Shown: positions 1 to 9,030 of the stretch, one piece after another
Layout: each line of letters begins with the position of its first letter
Numbering within the stretch: the stretch's first letter is position 1
Assembly: GCF_900119145.1 (NCBI RefSeq)
Contig: NZ_FPIY01000001.1
Span: forward strand, 248,001-312,000
DNA from: Cellulophaga fucicola
GTDB taxonomy: Bacteria; Bacteroidota; Bacteroidia; Flavobacteriales; Flavobacteriaceae
Direction of reading: 5' to 3'
Length of the DNA: 64,000 nucleotides
The notes under the pieces: generated by a model
What the model saw: the letters and a program-made list of their open reading frames with translations, nothing else
Database searches by the model: none
What the model was told of the DNA's origin: nothing
Position numbers and translations under genes: made by a program

Positions 1-578
1 TCCGTAACGGTATAAGATTTACTTTTTAATTTAAACTCATTCCATCCGTTTGGGTGTGCCACTAAGTTATCCCATTTATTAGTTGGGTAAAATGCATTGT
101 ATAGAGAAATTGGGTAACAATTACTAATATAATCAAAATTTGGAGCAGAAGTAAAATTAGTAATTTTACCAAGAATTTTCTCTTTGTCTAGTTTTTCTAA
201 GGCAGACTCATCTAAGTTTTTTACAGAGCTAAAACTAATAGGAGAAACAGATAAAATAAATAAACCTTTTTTAGTGGATTTTTTCAACTTGTTTTCTATA
301 GCGTTTAAATAAGTATCTCCATACTGAGACTGCTCAAAGTTAATGGCAAAATTAACCATTGGTTTATCTAAATTAAACTCACTTAAATTGTCTTCAAATA
401 TTTGAGGCGAAATGCCTTGACTTGCAGTAGATACTCCTATTATAAGACTACCAGCTTCTTGACAGAATTTCGGATAATTTTCATCTACATAACCAGTAGA
501 TACTTTATACATAAAACTAAAGTACACGCCAGTTAATACTACACAAAACAGAATTATTTTTAATAAGAAATGTTTCAT
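1..578 (-). CDS. AlgJ/DHHW-like SGNH-type protein, partner of MBOAT (3' end cut by window)
   Basis: Open frame from ATG at 578-576 running off the left edge, 192 codons visible with no stop. It starts MKHFLLKIILFCVVLTGVYF, a single N-terminal signal or anchor helix. Around residues 44-57 it has SLIIGVSTASQGISP, like the GTSR-type nucleophile-serine block of AlgJ/AlgX and DHHW proteins, which act with AlgI-type MBOAT proteins in periplasmic O-acetylation of polysaccharides. It lies 4 nt downstream of the MBOAT gene, so co-transcription and likely coupling are inferred. The C-terminal catalytic residues are outside the window, so the assignment rests on the N-terminal motif and the neighbour. 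Confidence 0.7.
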   Translation of the reverse strand, partial: MKHFLLKIILFCVVLTGVYFSFMYKVSTGYVDENYPKFCQEAGSLIIGVSTASQGISPQIFEDNLSEFNLDKPMVNFAINFEQSQYGDTYLNAIENKLKKSTKKGLFILSVSPISFSSVKNLDESALEKLDKEKILGKITNFTSAPNFDYISNCYPISLYNAFYPTNKWDNLVAHPNGWNEFKLKSKSYTVT

Positions 579-582
579 AAGA

Positions 583-2031
583 CTAAAATTGAAAATAGAT
601 GAAAGAGTTCTGTCTGTTAATTCCAAATAACACAATAACTAAGATATAAGCAAAGCATATGAGCCATTTACGGTATTTAGGTTTATCTAGAACTAGTTCA
701 TACACTTTATCGTTTCCTTTGTAATAATGAATTATTTGTACAATAATTATAAAAAGTACGCATAAAAATAACTCTAGGTAATTGTTAAGCAAGTTAATGT
801 GTAAACTTCTTAAATTAAACATACTTTTTATATAAAGTATGGCACTAGATACAGATGATGATCTAAAAAATACTAGCGATATTAAGAAGTAAGCAAATCC
901 AAAAAACCAATGAATTTTGTTTAAGAAAAATTCTAGAAATTTAAATTTTGCAATTAATGCTTTTTTGCTTGGCTTAACAATACTTACTTCAAGTATAATT
1001 AGTAAGGCATTTAGCATACTCCAAACAACAAAAGTCCAGTTGGCTCCGTGCCATAAACCAACAATAAAAAATACAATTAATGTAGCTGTTAATTTGTTAA
1101 GTTTTACTTTATTTATAAGAGGCAAGTAAATATAATCTTTAAGCCATAACATTAAAGATATGTGCCATCGTTGCCAAAAATCAGAACTATTTTTCGCGAA
1201 AATTGGTCTGTTAAAATTCTGCATTAAATCTACACCTAATATTTTAGCAGTACCTATTGCAATGGTTGTATATGCAGAAAAATCATAATAGATCTGGAAC
1301 ATAAAGAAGATAGCACCTAATATTAGAGAAAATCCATGGGGACTTTCTGGATCTGCATAAGCCTCATCTACATATATACCTAGTCTGTCTGCAACTACAA
1401 TTTTTAGAAAAAATCCCCAAGCCATCATAATTAGGCCTTGTTCAATATTTTTAATATTAATAGTTACCTTTTTCTTTAACTGTGGCAATAAAGTAGATGC
1501 TCTCTCTATTGGCCCAGCAACTAACTGCGGAAAATACCCTACATATAAAGCAAAAATACCTAAGTGCCTTTCTGGCTTTATATTTCCTCTATACACATCA
1601 ATGGTATAACTCATTGTTTGAAAAGTATAGAATGAAATTCCTACAGGTAGTAAAATCTGACTTATATGGTAACTTTGCTCAGCCTCTTCAAGAGGTATAG
1701 ATATTCCAAAAAATTCTAATAAACTGGCAAGTGATGTAGAGAAAAAGAATAAATACTTAAAAGCTACTAGTATGCCTATGTTTACAAAAATACTAATACC
1801 GGCAAAGATTTTTTTTGTTCTTTGTATATCGGTAGCATAAATTTTAAGAGCACAGAAATAATCTACTACAGTAGATGCTATTAGTAATAAAACCAAAGCA
1901 GGTTCAGATTTCATATAAAAATAATAACTACCAATTAGTAGCCATATCCATCTAAACTTATGAGGTATACAATAGAAACCTATAACAATAAGCGGTAGAA
2001 AATATAAAAACTCAAAAGAATTAAATAACAT
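583..2031 (-). CDS. MBOAT family O-acyltransferase (AlgI/DltB-like)
   Basis: 482-aa multi-pass membrane protein with the typical MBOAT opening MLFNSFEFLYFLPLIVIGFY. The family signature histidines are visible: SSDFWQRWHISL (His about 290) and GLWHGANWTF (His about 328, the catalytic histidine of the family). AlgI-type members take acyl groups from a cytoplasmic donor and pass them across the membrane to a periplasmic transferase that O-acetylates an exopolysaccharide. The AlgJ-like gene follows directly. Length fits AlgI (about 480-520 aa). The family is certain; the glycan substrate is inferred from the surrounding locus. Confidence 0.92.
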   Translation of the reverse strand: MLFNSFEFLYFLPLIVIGFYCIPHKFRWIWLLIGSYYFYMKSEPALVLLLIASTVVDYFCALKIYATDIQRTKKIFAGISIFVNIGILVAFKYLFFFSTSLASLLEFFGISIPLEEAEQSYHISQILLPVGISFYTFQTMSYTIDVYRGNIKPERHLGIFALYVGYFPQLVAGPIERASTLLPQLKKKVTINIKNIEQGLIMMAWGFFLKIVVADRLGIYVDEAYADPESPHGFSLILGAIFFMFQIYYDFSAYTTIAIGTAKILGVDLMQNFNRPIFAKNSSDFWQRWHISLMLWLKDYIYLPLINKVKLNKLTATLIVFFIVGLWHGANWTFVVWSMLNALLIILEVSIVKPSKKALIAKFKFLEFFLNKIHWFFGFAYFLISLVFFRSSSVSSAILYIKSMFNLRSLHINLLNNYLELFLCVLFIIIVQIIHYYKGNDKVYELVLDKPKYRKWLICFAYILVIVLFGINRQNSFIYFQF

Positions 2032-2161
2032 TTTAGTAGTAGTTATATGGTGCTTAGTAACAAGCTAAATTAACTATTTCATCACTAGAATTAGTTTAAA
2101 AATGCTGAAATGTTAAAATATAAGATAAGTTACGCTTTATGATAGTCTTATCTGAAAAAAA

Positions 2162-3325
2162 TTACGCTGTTATGGTTATTTTTTCTATTGTCTTAGGACC
2201 CACAATTAAGTATTCCTGACTATGTTTTATTTCAAATACAGTAATAGTATCTATAGGTGTAGACTGTAAAAAAAGATAGTCATAAACAGGTTTAGATATG
2301 ATACTAAAACTAGTATCATTATATGCTATAGGAGTTAAATTATCTGTACTGTAGTCCGTTAAAGTTGTAATTGTATAATTGATATTGTTATTTAATCGTT
2401 TTTTATTTTTACGAAGTAAGGTTTTTATTTTGGTTCGCTTTTCTGCTATTTTATACGATTTTAAAAAGTTTTTAAATTTAATTTTTGAAGCTTCAATACT
2501 GGCAATAAAACTATGGACTATTTTTTTTGAGTAGATAATGTGATTTTCATACTCGTACATGTAATTGCTCCAAAATCTTTTATATTCTAAATCTCCATAA
2601 CCCATATCTAATAGCTCATAATTGTGATTAAGAGACCATTCTATAATTTTATAGATAGAAATATTACCTAATGAAAATTTAGAAAAATTAGGATTAAATG
2701 AAGAGATTGAAATAAATAGAATATTTTTAAAATGATAATTTATACAAATATTTATAGGCTCTTCATTACTATAAATAACAAATATAGAAGCCTTTTTAGT
2801 GTTCACTAAATTAAAAACTAAATTGTAGTAATAATCCCAGTTTGCAAGCACATCGTTGGGCTCATTTCTTTGGTTAAAACGATGCACTAACATTTTATGT
2901 AATGCATCCATTAAAAAGCGATATTGCTCTGCGGTAATACTTTCAGTTATCATGTTATAACTGTAATTAAAACAAAGCTCAAACCTATTTACAGATCTAT
3001 TAATGCTAGTTCTAAATTTTTTAGAATATTCATTTCTTAAAAATAAATCTATAGTTGTTTTTTCTTTAATATGTATAGCACAACCGTTTACATCTTTCTG
3101 GAATACTTTTTTTACACCTATACTCTCATCTGTATAAAAATAGGGCGTTAAATACTTAGGAAATAGCTTAATAGATACGCATTTCGGATTTAAAATTGGT
3201 GTTGCATCTTCTTCTAAGCTGTACAATGTTTCTGTATTGTAGTTGCTCTCTAATTTAGTGTAGTAGGGAAGTATGTGTCTATTTTCGGTAAATTCTGTAT
3301 AAAAATCTTTTGTAGTAAGGAACAT
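2162..3325 (-). CDS. GNAT-fold N-acyltransferase, Acetyltransf_6/CelD-like
   Basis: 387-aa soluble protein without a signal peptide. Residues about 150-260 resemble the Acetyltransf_6 (BioF2-like/FemAB-related) fold: a YRFLMDALHKMLVHRF helix, then ILFISISSFNPNFSKFSLGN, and the typical closing motif LLDMGYGDLEYKRFWSN (a GxxxYKxxW pattern). The C-terminal 110 residues are basic and then diverge, with no domain I recognise. It is the first of three GNAT-type proteins in this unit. Likely role is N-acylation of an amino sugar or lipid-linked glycan, by context only. Substrate unknown. Confidence 0.65.
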   Translation of the reverse strand: MFLTTKDFYTEFTENRHILPYYTKLESNYNTETLYSLEEDATPILNPKCVSIKLFPKYLTPYFYTDESIGVKKVFQKDVNGCAIHIKEKTTIDLFLRNEYSKKFRTSINRSVNRFELCFNYSYNMITESITAEQYRFLMDALHKMLVHRFNQRNEPNDVLANWDYYYNLVFNLVNTKKASIFVIYSNEEPINICINYHFKNILFISISSFNPNFSKFSLGNISIYKIIEWSLNHNYELLDMGYGDLEYKRFWSNYMYEYENHIIYSKKIVHSFIASIEASKIKFKNFLKSYKIAEKRTKIKTLLRKNKKRLNNNINYTITTLTDYSTDNLTPIAYNDTSFSIISKPVYDYLFLQSTPIDTITVFEIKHSQEYLIVGPKTIEKITITA

Positions 3326-3383
3326 AACTTTTATAGTAATATAGCGGCTAGGAGAATTATTTTTTTAAACAGGTAATGTGTAG

Positions 3384-4208
3384 TTACTTAGAGCAACAAT
3401 AACAATTATTTGGTTTGTAATATCCTCTTCTATGTAAAAAATTAAGGATTCTCATTTTTAATATTTCTAACTTGGTATAGCCAAAGTTACTAATACTAAT
3501 AGAGCTGTCTAAAGCCTGTACATAATGCCACCATTTTTTTGGTAAAAATAAAACATCTCCAGGTTGTAGCACTACTTTGTAAAACGGAACATTTTTAAAG
3601 TTCGTAAATTCTTCAGCATTAAAATTAGCAAGATCAATTTTGCTTGCTACAGCACCATTTATGTATTTAGAACTTGGGTATATGCTTTTAGCATGTGTAG
3701 GAGGTACTATAATAAATAATTTTTCACCCTTAATCTGTGCATACATATTATCTCCAGAATCGTTATGGAAGCCTGTAACGGTTCCTTTAGGACCAATCCA
3801 AGCAGCTATATCATTTACAGCAGTGTGCTGTTCAAAAATTGTAAAATCTGTATCTCCACCTAAATTAGGTAAATAGTTAAATATATCTAGCGTTGTTAAA
3901 TAGTCTGTGAAATTAGTATCCGTGTTTGCTTCTTTTAATTTTTCTAAATAACTCTTAAGCGTAGATTTTTGGTATTTAGTTTCTCCTTGTATATAATTAC
4001 CAGCGAGTAAGTTTACTTCTTTATCATCTGCTAAATTTATTAAATACTCTAAACTCCATTTTTTAGTTGCGCCCCAGTCTTTTGCATATCCTTTTATAAC
4101 TACAGGCTTTTTTTTGTTAAAAAGAATGTTTTTAAATGAGTTAGTGTCAACCGTAGCTAGTTCTTCTACAGGCTTACTTAACTCCAAAATTTCATCTAAA
4201 ATATCCAT
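3384..4208 (-). CDS. Cupin_8/JmjC-domain putative Fe(II)/2-oxoglutarate oxygenase
   Basis: 274-aa soluble protein. The N-terminal part has the cupin_8 entry KKPVVIKGYAKDWGATKKW. The metal-binding facial triad of JmjC-like oxygenases is visible: GFHNDSGDN (His148, Asp150) and FLPKKWWHYV (His228), with LQPGDVLFLP just before the last ligand. Family members hydroxylate proteins, peptides or small molecules using 2-oxoglutarate. Embedded between GNAT genes of a polysaccharide unit, it may hydroxylate an acyl or aminoacyl substituent, which is inference. The short Cys-rich tail NNCYCCSK is unusual. No methylase or histone-type substrate is implied. Confidence 0.8.
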   Translation of the reverse strand: MDILDEILELSKPVEELATVDTNSFKNILFNKKKPVVIKGYAKDWGATKKWSLEYLINLADDKEVNLLAGNYIQGETKYQKSTLKSYLEKLKEANTDTNFTDYLTTLDIFNYLPNLGGDTDFTIFEQHTAVNDIAAWIGPKGTVTGFHNDSGDNMYAQIKGEKLFIIVPPTHAKSIYPSSKYINGAVASKIDLANFNAEEFTNFKNVPFYKVVLQPGDVLFLPKKWWHYVQALDSSISISNFGYTKLEILKMRILNFLHRRGYYKPNNCYCCSK

Positions 4209-4254
4209 AAGAGTCCTGTTTATTAATTAAATATAATAAGATTTATACAAAGCA

Positions 4255-5286
4255 CTATTTATTGTACCTATATAACGGAAAAAAAGATGTTTTAAGTAAA
4301 GGCGTTAAATTTTTATTTTGACTAGATAAAGTATTGTATTCTTCAGTGTTTAGAATGTATTTCCAAACTTTAAACTTTTTATAATCATTGGAGAAAGAAG
4401 CTTTAAAGTCGAATAAAGAATCGTGATTTCCGCCAAAACCACCACCTAGGTTAAAATAAGAGTATCCTTCTAGTGTTCCTTGTACACGTACTTCATTTAA
4501 AATAAACCGAATAGGAGATAAGTGCTTGTATTCTTCTAAGGTGCCAGATAAATGATATTGTATTATGGTTTTATCTGTTTTTATAATTAGAGCAGCAGAA
4601 GCAATTGTATTGGTGTCTTTGGCAACAGCAAAAACAATCTCGGCATTGTATTGGTTACTTTTTAAAATATCGTAAAAATAATCTTCCTTAAAAAAATAGT
4701 TTTCATTTGCCTGTAACCTAGACATTGTTTTGTAATACATGTCAATAAAAATAGCGACATCTTCTTTTGTTTTACCAATTCTAGAGTAGAACAGTTTTTT
4801 ATTTCTATTGATATATCGCTTTGTTGTTTTAGAAAAATTAGACTCTTGCTCTTCTAAGGTTTGTTTTAGATTTAGGTTTACAATTTTACTTATGTTTTCA
4901 ATTTTTCCTAGACCAGATAATATTCTTTTCTGATTGTCTATATATGGGTTTAAACTACTGTAGGCACAAATAATATTCTTTTGCTGAAAGTAGATACGTA
5001 ACTTGTTGTAAAACGGAGTAAGGTTGGTGTCTGGTGTAATGTTTTTACTTAGCGGACCACCATAACCATATACAGAAGTAACATCAAAAAAAGAACTGTT
5101 TTTAATAGGCCTTATAAGTACAGGAAATGCTATAATAGTATCTTTTGTTGTATAGGAAATAAGTGCAATTTCTTCATCATCATGAGCACAATTGATATGG
5201 TAGTCATAGGTATGATAAAAATCATACCCAGCTACTTTATCTAAAAGAGCATCCCACTCTTTCTTATTTCCTATTATTTTCATCAT
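4255..5286 (-). CDS. FemAB-like GNAT acyltransferase (paralogue of the fused C-domain upstream)
   Basis: 343-aa soluble protein with FemAB/Acetyltransf_6 features: FDVTSVYGYGGPLSKN in the N-terminal lobe, the basic helix TKRYINRNKKLFYS, HLSGTLEEYKHLSPIRF, and the closing NLGGGFGGNHDSLFDFKASF. It shares the YGYGGPLxK block and the glycine-rich LGGG closing motif with residues 215-565 of the adjacent PglD fusion, and lies 10 nt from it, so the two look like a duplicated pair in one operon. FemAB-like proteins transfer aminoacyl or acyl groups to amino groups. The actual donor and acceptor are unknown. Confidence 0.75.
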   Translation of the reverse strand: MMKIIGNKKEWDALLDKVAGYDFYHTYDYHINCAHDDEEIALISYTTKDTIIAFPVLIRPIKNSSFFDVTSVYGYGGPLSKNITPDTNLTPFYNKLRIYFQQKNIICAYSSLNPYIDNQKRILSGLGKIENISKIVNLNLKQTLEEQESNFSKTTKRYINRNKKLFYSRIGKTKEDVAIFIDMYYKTMSRLQANENYFFKEDYFYDILKSNQYNAEIVFAVAKDTNTIASAALIIKTDKTIIQYHLSGTLEEYKHLSPIRFILNEVRVQGTLEGYSYFNLGGGFGGNHDSLFDFKASFSNDYKKFKVWKYILNTEEYNTLSSQNKNLTPLLKTSFFPLYRYNK

Positions 5287-5296
5287 ACACTACATC

Positions 5297-6994
5297 CTAA
5301 TAAGGTCTTCTATATACAGGGAAGTAATTACAAACTTCATCACATGCTGTGGCAGAAACAATAGGTTCTGATAGTGAGTCGTATATTTCTTTGTTTATTA
5401 TTTTTCTTCCGGTATAGAAAATGACATCATCATCTTTTGGAAAAAATACTTTTTTACTCTTGTATAAACCGTCATCATCTTTTAGGCCACCACCAAGAAT
5501 ATAGAATTTCTTTTCTTGTTGTACAGCCCATTTTAATATTTCAACTCTTAAAAAGTCATTTGGCCTACATTCAAAATACTTAGCTCGTGTACCTCCTAAA
5601 AATGCATAAAGCGTATTATTGTTTATAATAACAAGTTCAACAGAAGCTGCTATGTTATCTTTATATGATTTGGCTATGGCAAAACTATTTGGATTTGCGT
5701 GTATTAAATTTTCAAAATATTGCTTTGGAAAATAGTAGATTTCTTTAGCATTATTACGGTCCATAGTTTCAATATATACTTTATGAAAATTTTCTATTAC
5801 ACTATCTGTAATTTCATTTCCTTCGTATAATTTAAAGGTAAGTTCGTGCTTTTCTGCTTTTCTATAGTTATTTCTAACCTTTGTAGAAAAAGCAGTCCAT
5901 TGGTCTTCATCATTTTCTTTAACAGTACCTTTTACGTTACGTAAGGTTGCAGAGAGTTCTCCTGTGTAGTTTACATGATTGCCATTAAGGTTAAAACGCA
6001 CAAACTCTGAAACTATATTATTTTTATTGTACCAACTATCTACCATTGACCAAAAATGGTTTAATATTTTTGTCTTAGAGCAATCTTTGCATAGTGGGCC
6101 GCCATAACCATAAGGAGTAATAACATCCTTGTAATTTTCAATAGCATCAATTTTACGAATGTAAAATGGCATTATTGTAGCAGGTATACCGTCTTCAGTT
6201 AGTAAAAAGTAACGCAATTCATCAGTAGAATTTTCGTAATACTTTAAATACTCATAGGTGTAGTATACATTATTACACCAATAATTAGTTAATAATTCTT
6301 TATAGACGTTTATTTCTTCTAATGTTTTTAAATCCTTTACAAATAAATTGTATTCTTTAGCTTTTGGCTTCTTTTTAACCACTTTTCCTGGGTTACCTAC
6401 AACAGTAGAATAATCGGGAACATTTTCTATAACAACAGAACCAGCACCAACTGTAGCCCATTTGCCAATAGTTACTTTTGGTATAACAACAGAATTTGCC
6501 CCAATAAAAGCACCTTCTTTAACGTGTACTTCTCCACATAAAGTTACTTGCGGAGCTATATGTGCATAATCTTCAATAATTGAATCATGATCTACACTAG
6601 CACCACTATTTATAATTACGTGTTTTCCAATTTTAGCATTAGACTGTACTATACCACCCGCAAAAACAACTGTTCCTTTGTCTATTGTTGCTGTTGTAGC
6701 AACCATTGCACTTTTATGTGTAATAGAAATGTAGTCTACATCTAAAACTTTAGCAATTTTTTTACGTATTTTATTGTTGCCAATAGCAATAATCATAGGA
6801 CTGCCCACAATAGGGAAGTTTTCATAATTTGTAGCTACTTTTTCAACCTTTAAAGATGCAAATAGACTGTTTTTAGGTGCGTTGTCAAAAACATCAGTTA
6901 TTTCATAACCGTTAGACTTTAAGGTGTCTATAATAACGTACGCATGGCCACCAGCTCCATATAAGCGTACTTTAATTTTGTTAGGTTCGTCCAT
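5297..6994 (-). CDS. Fusion: PglD/NeuD-like sugar N-acetyltransferase + FemAB-like GNAT domain
   Basis: 565 aa. Residues 1 to about 207 match PglD/NeuD acetyltransferases: the Rossmann-like start VRLYGAGGHAYV, left-handed beta-helix hexapeptides, catalytic-type His136 in GASVDHDSII, and the closing VVGNPGKVVKKKP. PglD proteins acetylate the 4-amino group of UDP-4-amino-4,6-dideoxy-GlcNAc, giving UDP-di-N-acetylbacillosamine. Residues about 215-565 are a second complete domain resembling FemAB/Acetyltransf_6 (TPYGYGGPLCKD, FSTKVRNNYRKAEKHEL, FLGGTRAKYFECRPNDF, ILGGGLKDDDGLYK). One uninterrupted frame joins both. PglD is normally about 200 aa alone, so the fusion is unusual. The fused GNAT may add a further acyl group to the same sugar, which is inference. 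Confidence 0.88.
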   Translation of the reverse strand: MDEPNKIKVRLYGAGGHAYVIIDTLKSNGYEITDVFDNAPKNSLFASLKVEKVATNYENFPIVGSPMIIAIGNNKIRKKIAKVLDVDYISITHKSAMVATTATIDKGTVVFAGGIVQSNAKIGKHVIINSGASVDHDSIIEDYAHIAPQVTLCGEVHVKEGAFIGANSVVIPKVTIGKWATVGAGSVVIENVPDYSTVVGNPGKVVKKKPKAKEYNLFVKDLKTLEEINVYKELLTNYWCNNVYYTYEYLKYYENSTDELRYFLLTEDGIPATIMPFYIRKIDAIENYKDVITPYGYGGPLCKDCSKTKILNHFWSMVDSWYNKNNIVSEFVRFNLNGNHVNYTGELSATLRNVKGTVKENDEDQWTAFSTKVRNNYRKAEKHELTFKLYEGNEITDSVIENFHKVYIETMDRNNAKEIYYFPKQYFENLIHANPNSFAIAKSYKDNIAASVELVIINNNTLYAFLGGTRAKYFECRPNDFLRVEILKWAVQQEKKFYILGGGLKDDDGLYKSKKVFFPKDDDVIFYTGRKIINKEIYDSLSEPIVSATACDEVCNYFPVYRRPY

Positions 6995-7108
6995 ATTTTA
7001 GATAAAATAAGATTTAAAGAATACTATCTTTTTGGTTTATTAACCTTGTGTATTAGGAGTGCTACATCTGGGGGGAATTTTATTATAGCACTTAATATGT
7101 ATTAATTT

Positions 7109-7720
7109 TTATTTTGTTGGTGTGCCTGTAAACGTAGTCATGTTTAGGTTGTCACTATTATTAACACCTTCTTTAAAAAAGACCTTCTTTACAGTTAAAA
7201 GAATAATTTTAAGATCTGTTTTAAAAGATCTGTTTTCTACATACCAAACATCTAACTCAAATTTTTGCTCCCAAGAAATAGCATTTCTACCATTTACTTG
7301 TGCCCAGCCTGTAATTCCAGGTTTTGCTAAATGTCTTTGTTTTTGAAAACTATTATACAAAGGCAAGTACTCTACCAATAAAGGTCTAGGACCAACAAGG
7401 CTCATGTCATTTTTTAAAACATTCAGCAATTGTGGTATTTCGTCTAAAGAATATTTACGTATAAAGTTTCCAAATTTTGTAACTCGTAAATGAAACGGTA
7501 ATAGTTCTCCATTCGCATCTTTTTTGTCGGTCATAGATTTAAACTTAATTACTTTAAATATCTTCTCATTTTCACCTGGTCTAGGCTGAAAAAAGAAAAC
7601 TTTTCCGTTATTTAAAAAGAATAAAACTATGGCAACAGTAAAGAACAGGGGGAATAAGAAAATAAATCCTAAACCGGCAAGAAGAAAATCTAAAAGTCTT
7701 TTAAAAAAATTAATGTACAT
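7109..7720 (-). CDS. Initiating sugar-1-phosphate transferase, PglC-like
   Basis: 203-aa monotopic phosphoglycosyl transferase of the small PglC type: one N-terminal hydrophobic segment (residues about 8-33), then FKVIKFKSM, the Asp-Glu pair in RKYSLDEIPQLLNVL, MSLVGPRPLL, and KPGITGWAQVNGRN. It transfers a sugar 1-phosphate from a UDP-sugar to undecaprenyl phosphate at the inner membrane, starting repeat-unit assembly. With PglD, PglE and PglF homologues in the locus, the likely donor is UDP-di-N-acetylbacillosamine or a derivative (inference). Length matches PglC (about 200 aa) and not the large WbaP/WcaJ type. Confidence 0.9.
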   Translation of the reverse strand: MYINFFKRLLDFLLAGLGFIFLFPLFFTVAIVLFFLNNGKVFFFQPRPGENEKIFKVIKFKSMTDKKDANGELLPFHLRVTKFGNFIRKYSLDEIPQLLNVLKNDMSLVGPRPLLVEYLPLYNSFQKQRHLAKPGITGWAQVNGRNAISWEQKFELDVWYVENRSFKTDLKIILLTVKKVFFKEGVNNSDNLNMTTFTGTPTK

Positions 7721-7759
7721 TTTTTTTGATTGTTTTGGCAGTTGTTGTTTTGGTTTAAA

Positions 7760-8830
7760 TTAATTGTTTTCATAAAAATGCATTCCCCATTGGTTAATTG
7801 AGGTGGTTATGTGCGTCATATCTGTACTATTGTACCTAAAGTCTATATGTATATTTAATAGATAAGACCAGCTATCTGTTTTTTCATTCCCTGGCCATAG
7901 TTCAGATGGGTAAATATCTTTGCCAATTAAAAATGCTTTTAAACTTAAAAAAGTGGCTCTATCTTTAAATACCAAATGCAAACCAAAAGGTGTGTTTTTA
8001 CTGTCTGTTAGAATGTTAAAGTTACTATTTATATTTAGATGCTGTAAAAGGTACTCAAAATTCTGTTTTTTATAAGAGGTATAGTCTTTTTGTATATAAG
8101 AATTAATATACGTCTTATGTTCTTCTTTTAGCGCTACAACATCATACTGGTGTTGTAAGTAGGTTTCAGACGCTCCTATAAGTCCTAAATAGATGTCTTT
8201 TGCACTAGAGTCTACAGTAGTAGCAATGTATTCTTTTTTAAGATCCATTGCGGTAGTAATAGCTTCCCAATTGTTGTAAAAGGCTGTATTAGGTAAAATT
8301 TCTACATTAGATTTTTTAATTTTTTCTTTGTTGGGTTGCCATAAAATACCTCCTAATGCAATGGGTAATGTTTTACGTAAAGATGCCACACAATAATCTG
8401 CAGTACTTGTTAAACAACCAGTACTTAACCAGCCGTGAGAGTGGTCTTCTATACAAATAGGTCTGTTTGCTGTAGTAGGTATAGTGTAGTTAAAAAATCC
8501 CCAGAAATTATTTAAAAGAACAATGTCATTTTTTGTAGCAAAATCTAATACATTTAAATCATGCGTTGTAGTAAACGGGTCTATGGTGTAAAAATGTATG
8601 TTAGAATAACAGTTTTGCAGCCAACTGGTAACATGCTGACAATAATATTTAGGAAGCCATATTTTTTCAATGGACTGTTCAGAAATAAGTTTGTCAAAAA
8701 TATACTTCATAGCGTGTCTTCCTGTATAGAATAATTGGTATTCAGGAATGTACTCTAACGTATTAAAATCAGTAATTTTATCAGCATCTGTACTGTGAAA
8801 AAAAGAACCCAAACCTGCTTTATTTTTCAT
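7760..8830 (-). CDS. Divergent DegT/DnrJ-like PLP-dependent enzyme
   Basis: 356 aa. Weakly but consistently shaped like a DegT/DnrJ/EryC1 aminotransferase: YTGRHAMKYIFDKL as the substrate-binding start, IWLPKYYCQHVT, an IEDHSHGWLS segment (Glu128-Asp129) where DegT proteins have the EDxAQ PLP-contact motif, and CVASLRKTLPIALGG, where Lys153 could be the Schiff-base lysine. This is a degenerate version and could equally be a PLP-binding non-aminotransferase. Gaps on both sides (39 nt downstream, 200 nt upstream) suggest an independent start may exist before it. Function in the glycan pathway is not known. Confidence 0.6.
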   Translation of the reverse strand: MKNKAGLGSFFHSTDADKITDFNTLEYIPEYQLFYTGRHAMKYIFDKLISEQSIEKIWLPKYYCQHVTSWLQNCYSNIHFYTIDPFTTTHDLNVLDFATKNDIVLLNNFWGFFNYTIPTTANRPICIEDHSHGWLSTGCLTSTADYCVASLRKTLPIALGGILWQPNKEKIKKSNVEILPNTAFYNNWEAITTAMDLKKEYIATTVDSSAKDIYLGLIGASETYLQHQYDVVALKEEHKTYINSYIQKDYTSYKKQNFEYLLQHLNINSNFNILTDSKNTPFGLHLVFKDRATFLSLKAFLIGKDIYPSELWPGNEKTDSWSYLLNIHIDFRYNSTDMTHITTSINQWGMHFYENN

Positions 8831-9030
8831 AAATAATACTACTTACTAATTTTATGCCAAAAATAGCCAAAAAAAGAAGTGTACGCCAATATATACAGAG
8901 TTCTAGATATAGTGTAGTATTAATTAGATTAACGCATCGTTTACTTGTTTTCTTAACAAGAAAATTAAGAGGTTTTGTGTAGTGTTAATAAGAATGTTAA
9001 ACCTTGTTAACAGCAGAGTTACTAGCTATT

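Noticed and set aside
8831-9030. 200-base gap between the DegT-like and ATP-grasp genes
   Set aside because: Checked for a small gene, terminator or structured RNA; only AT-rich sequence with a short TTAACAAG-type inverted repeat, too weak to call.
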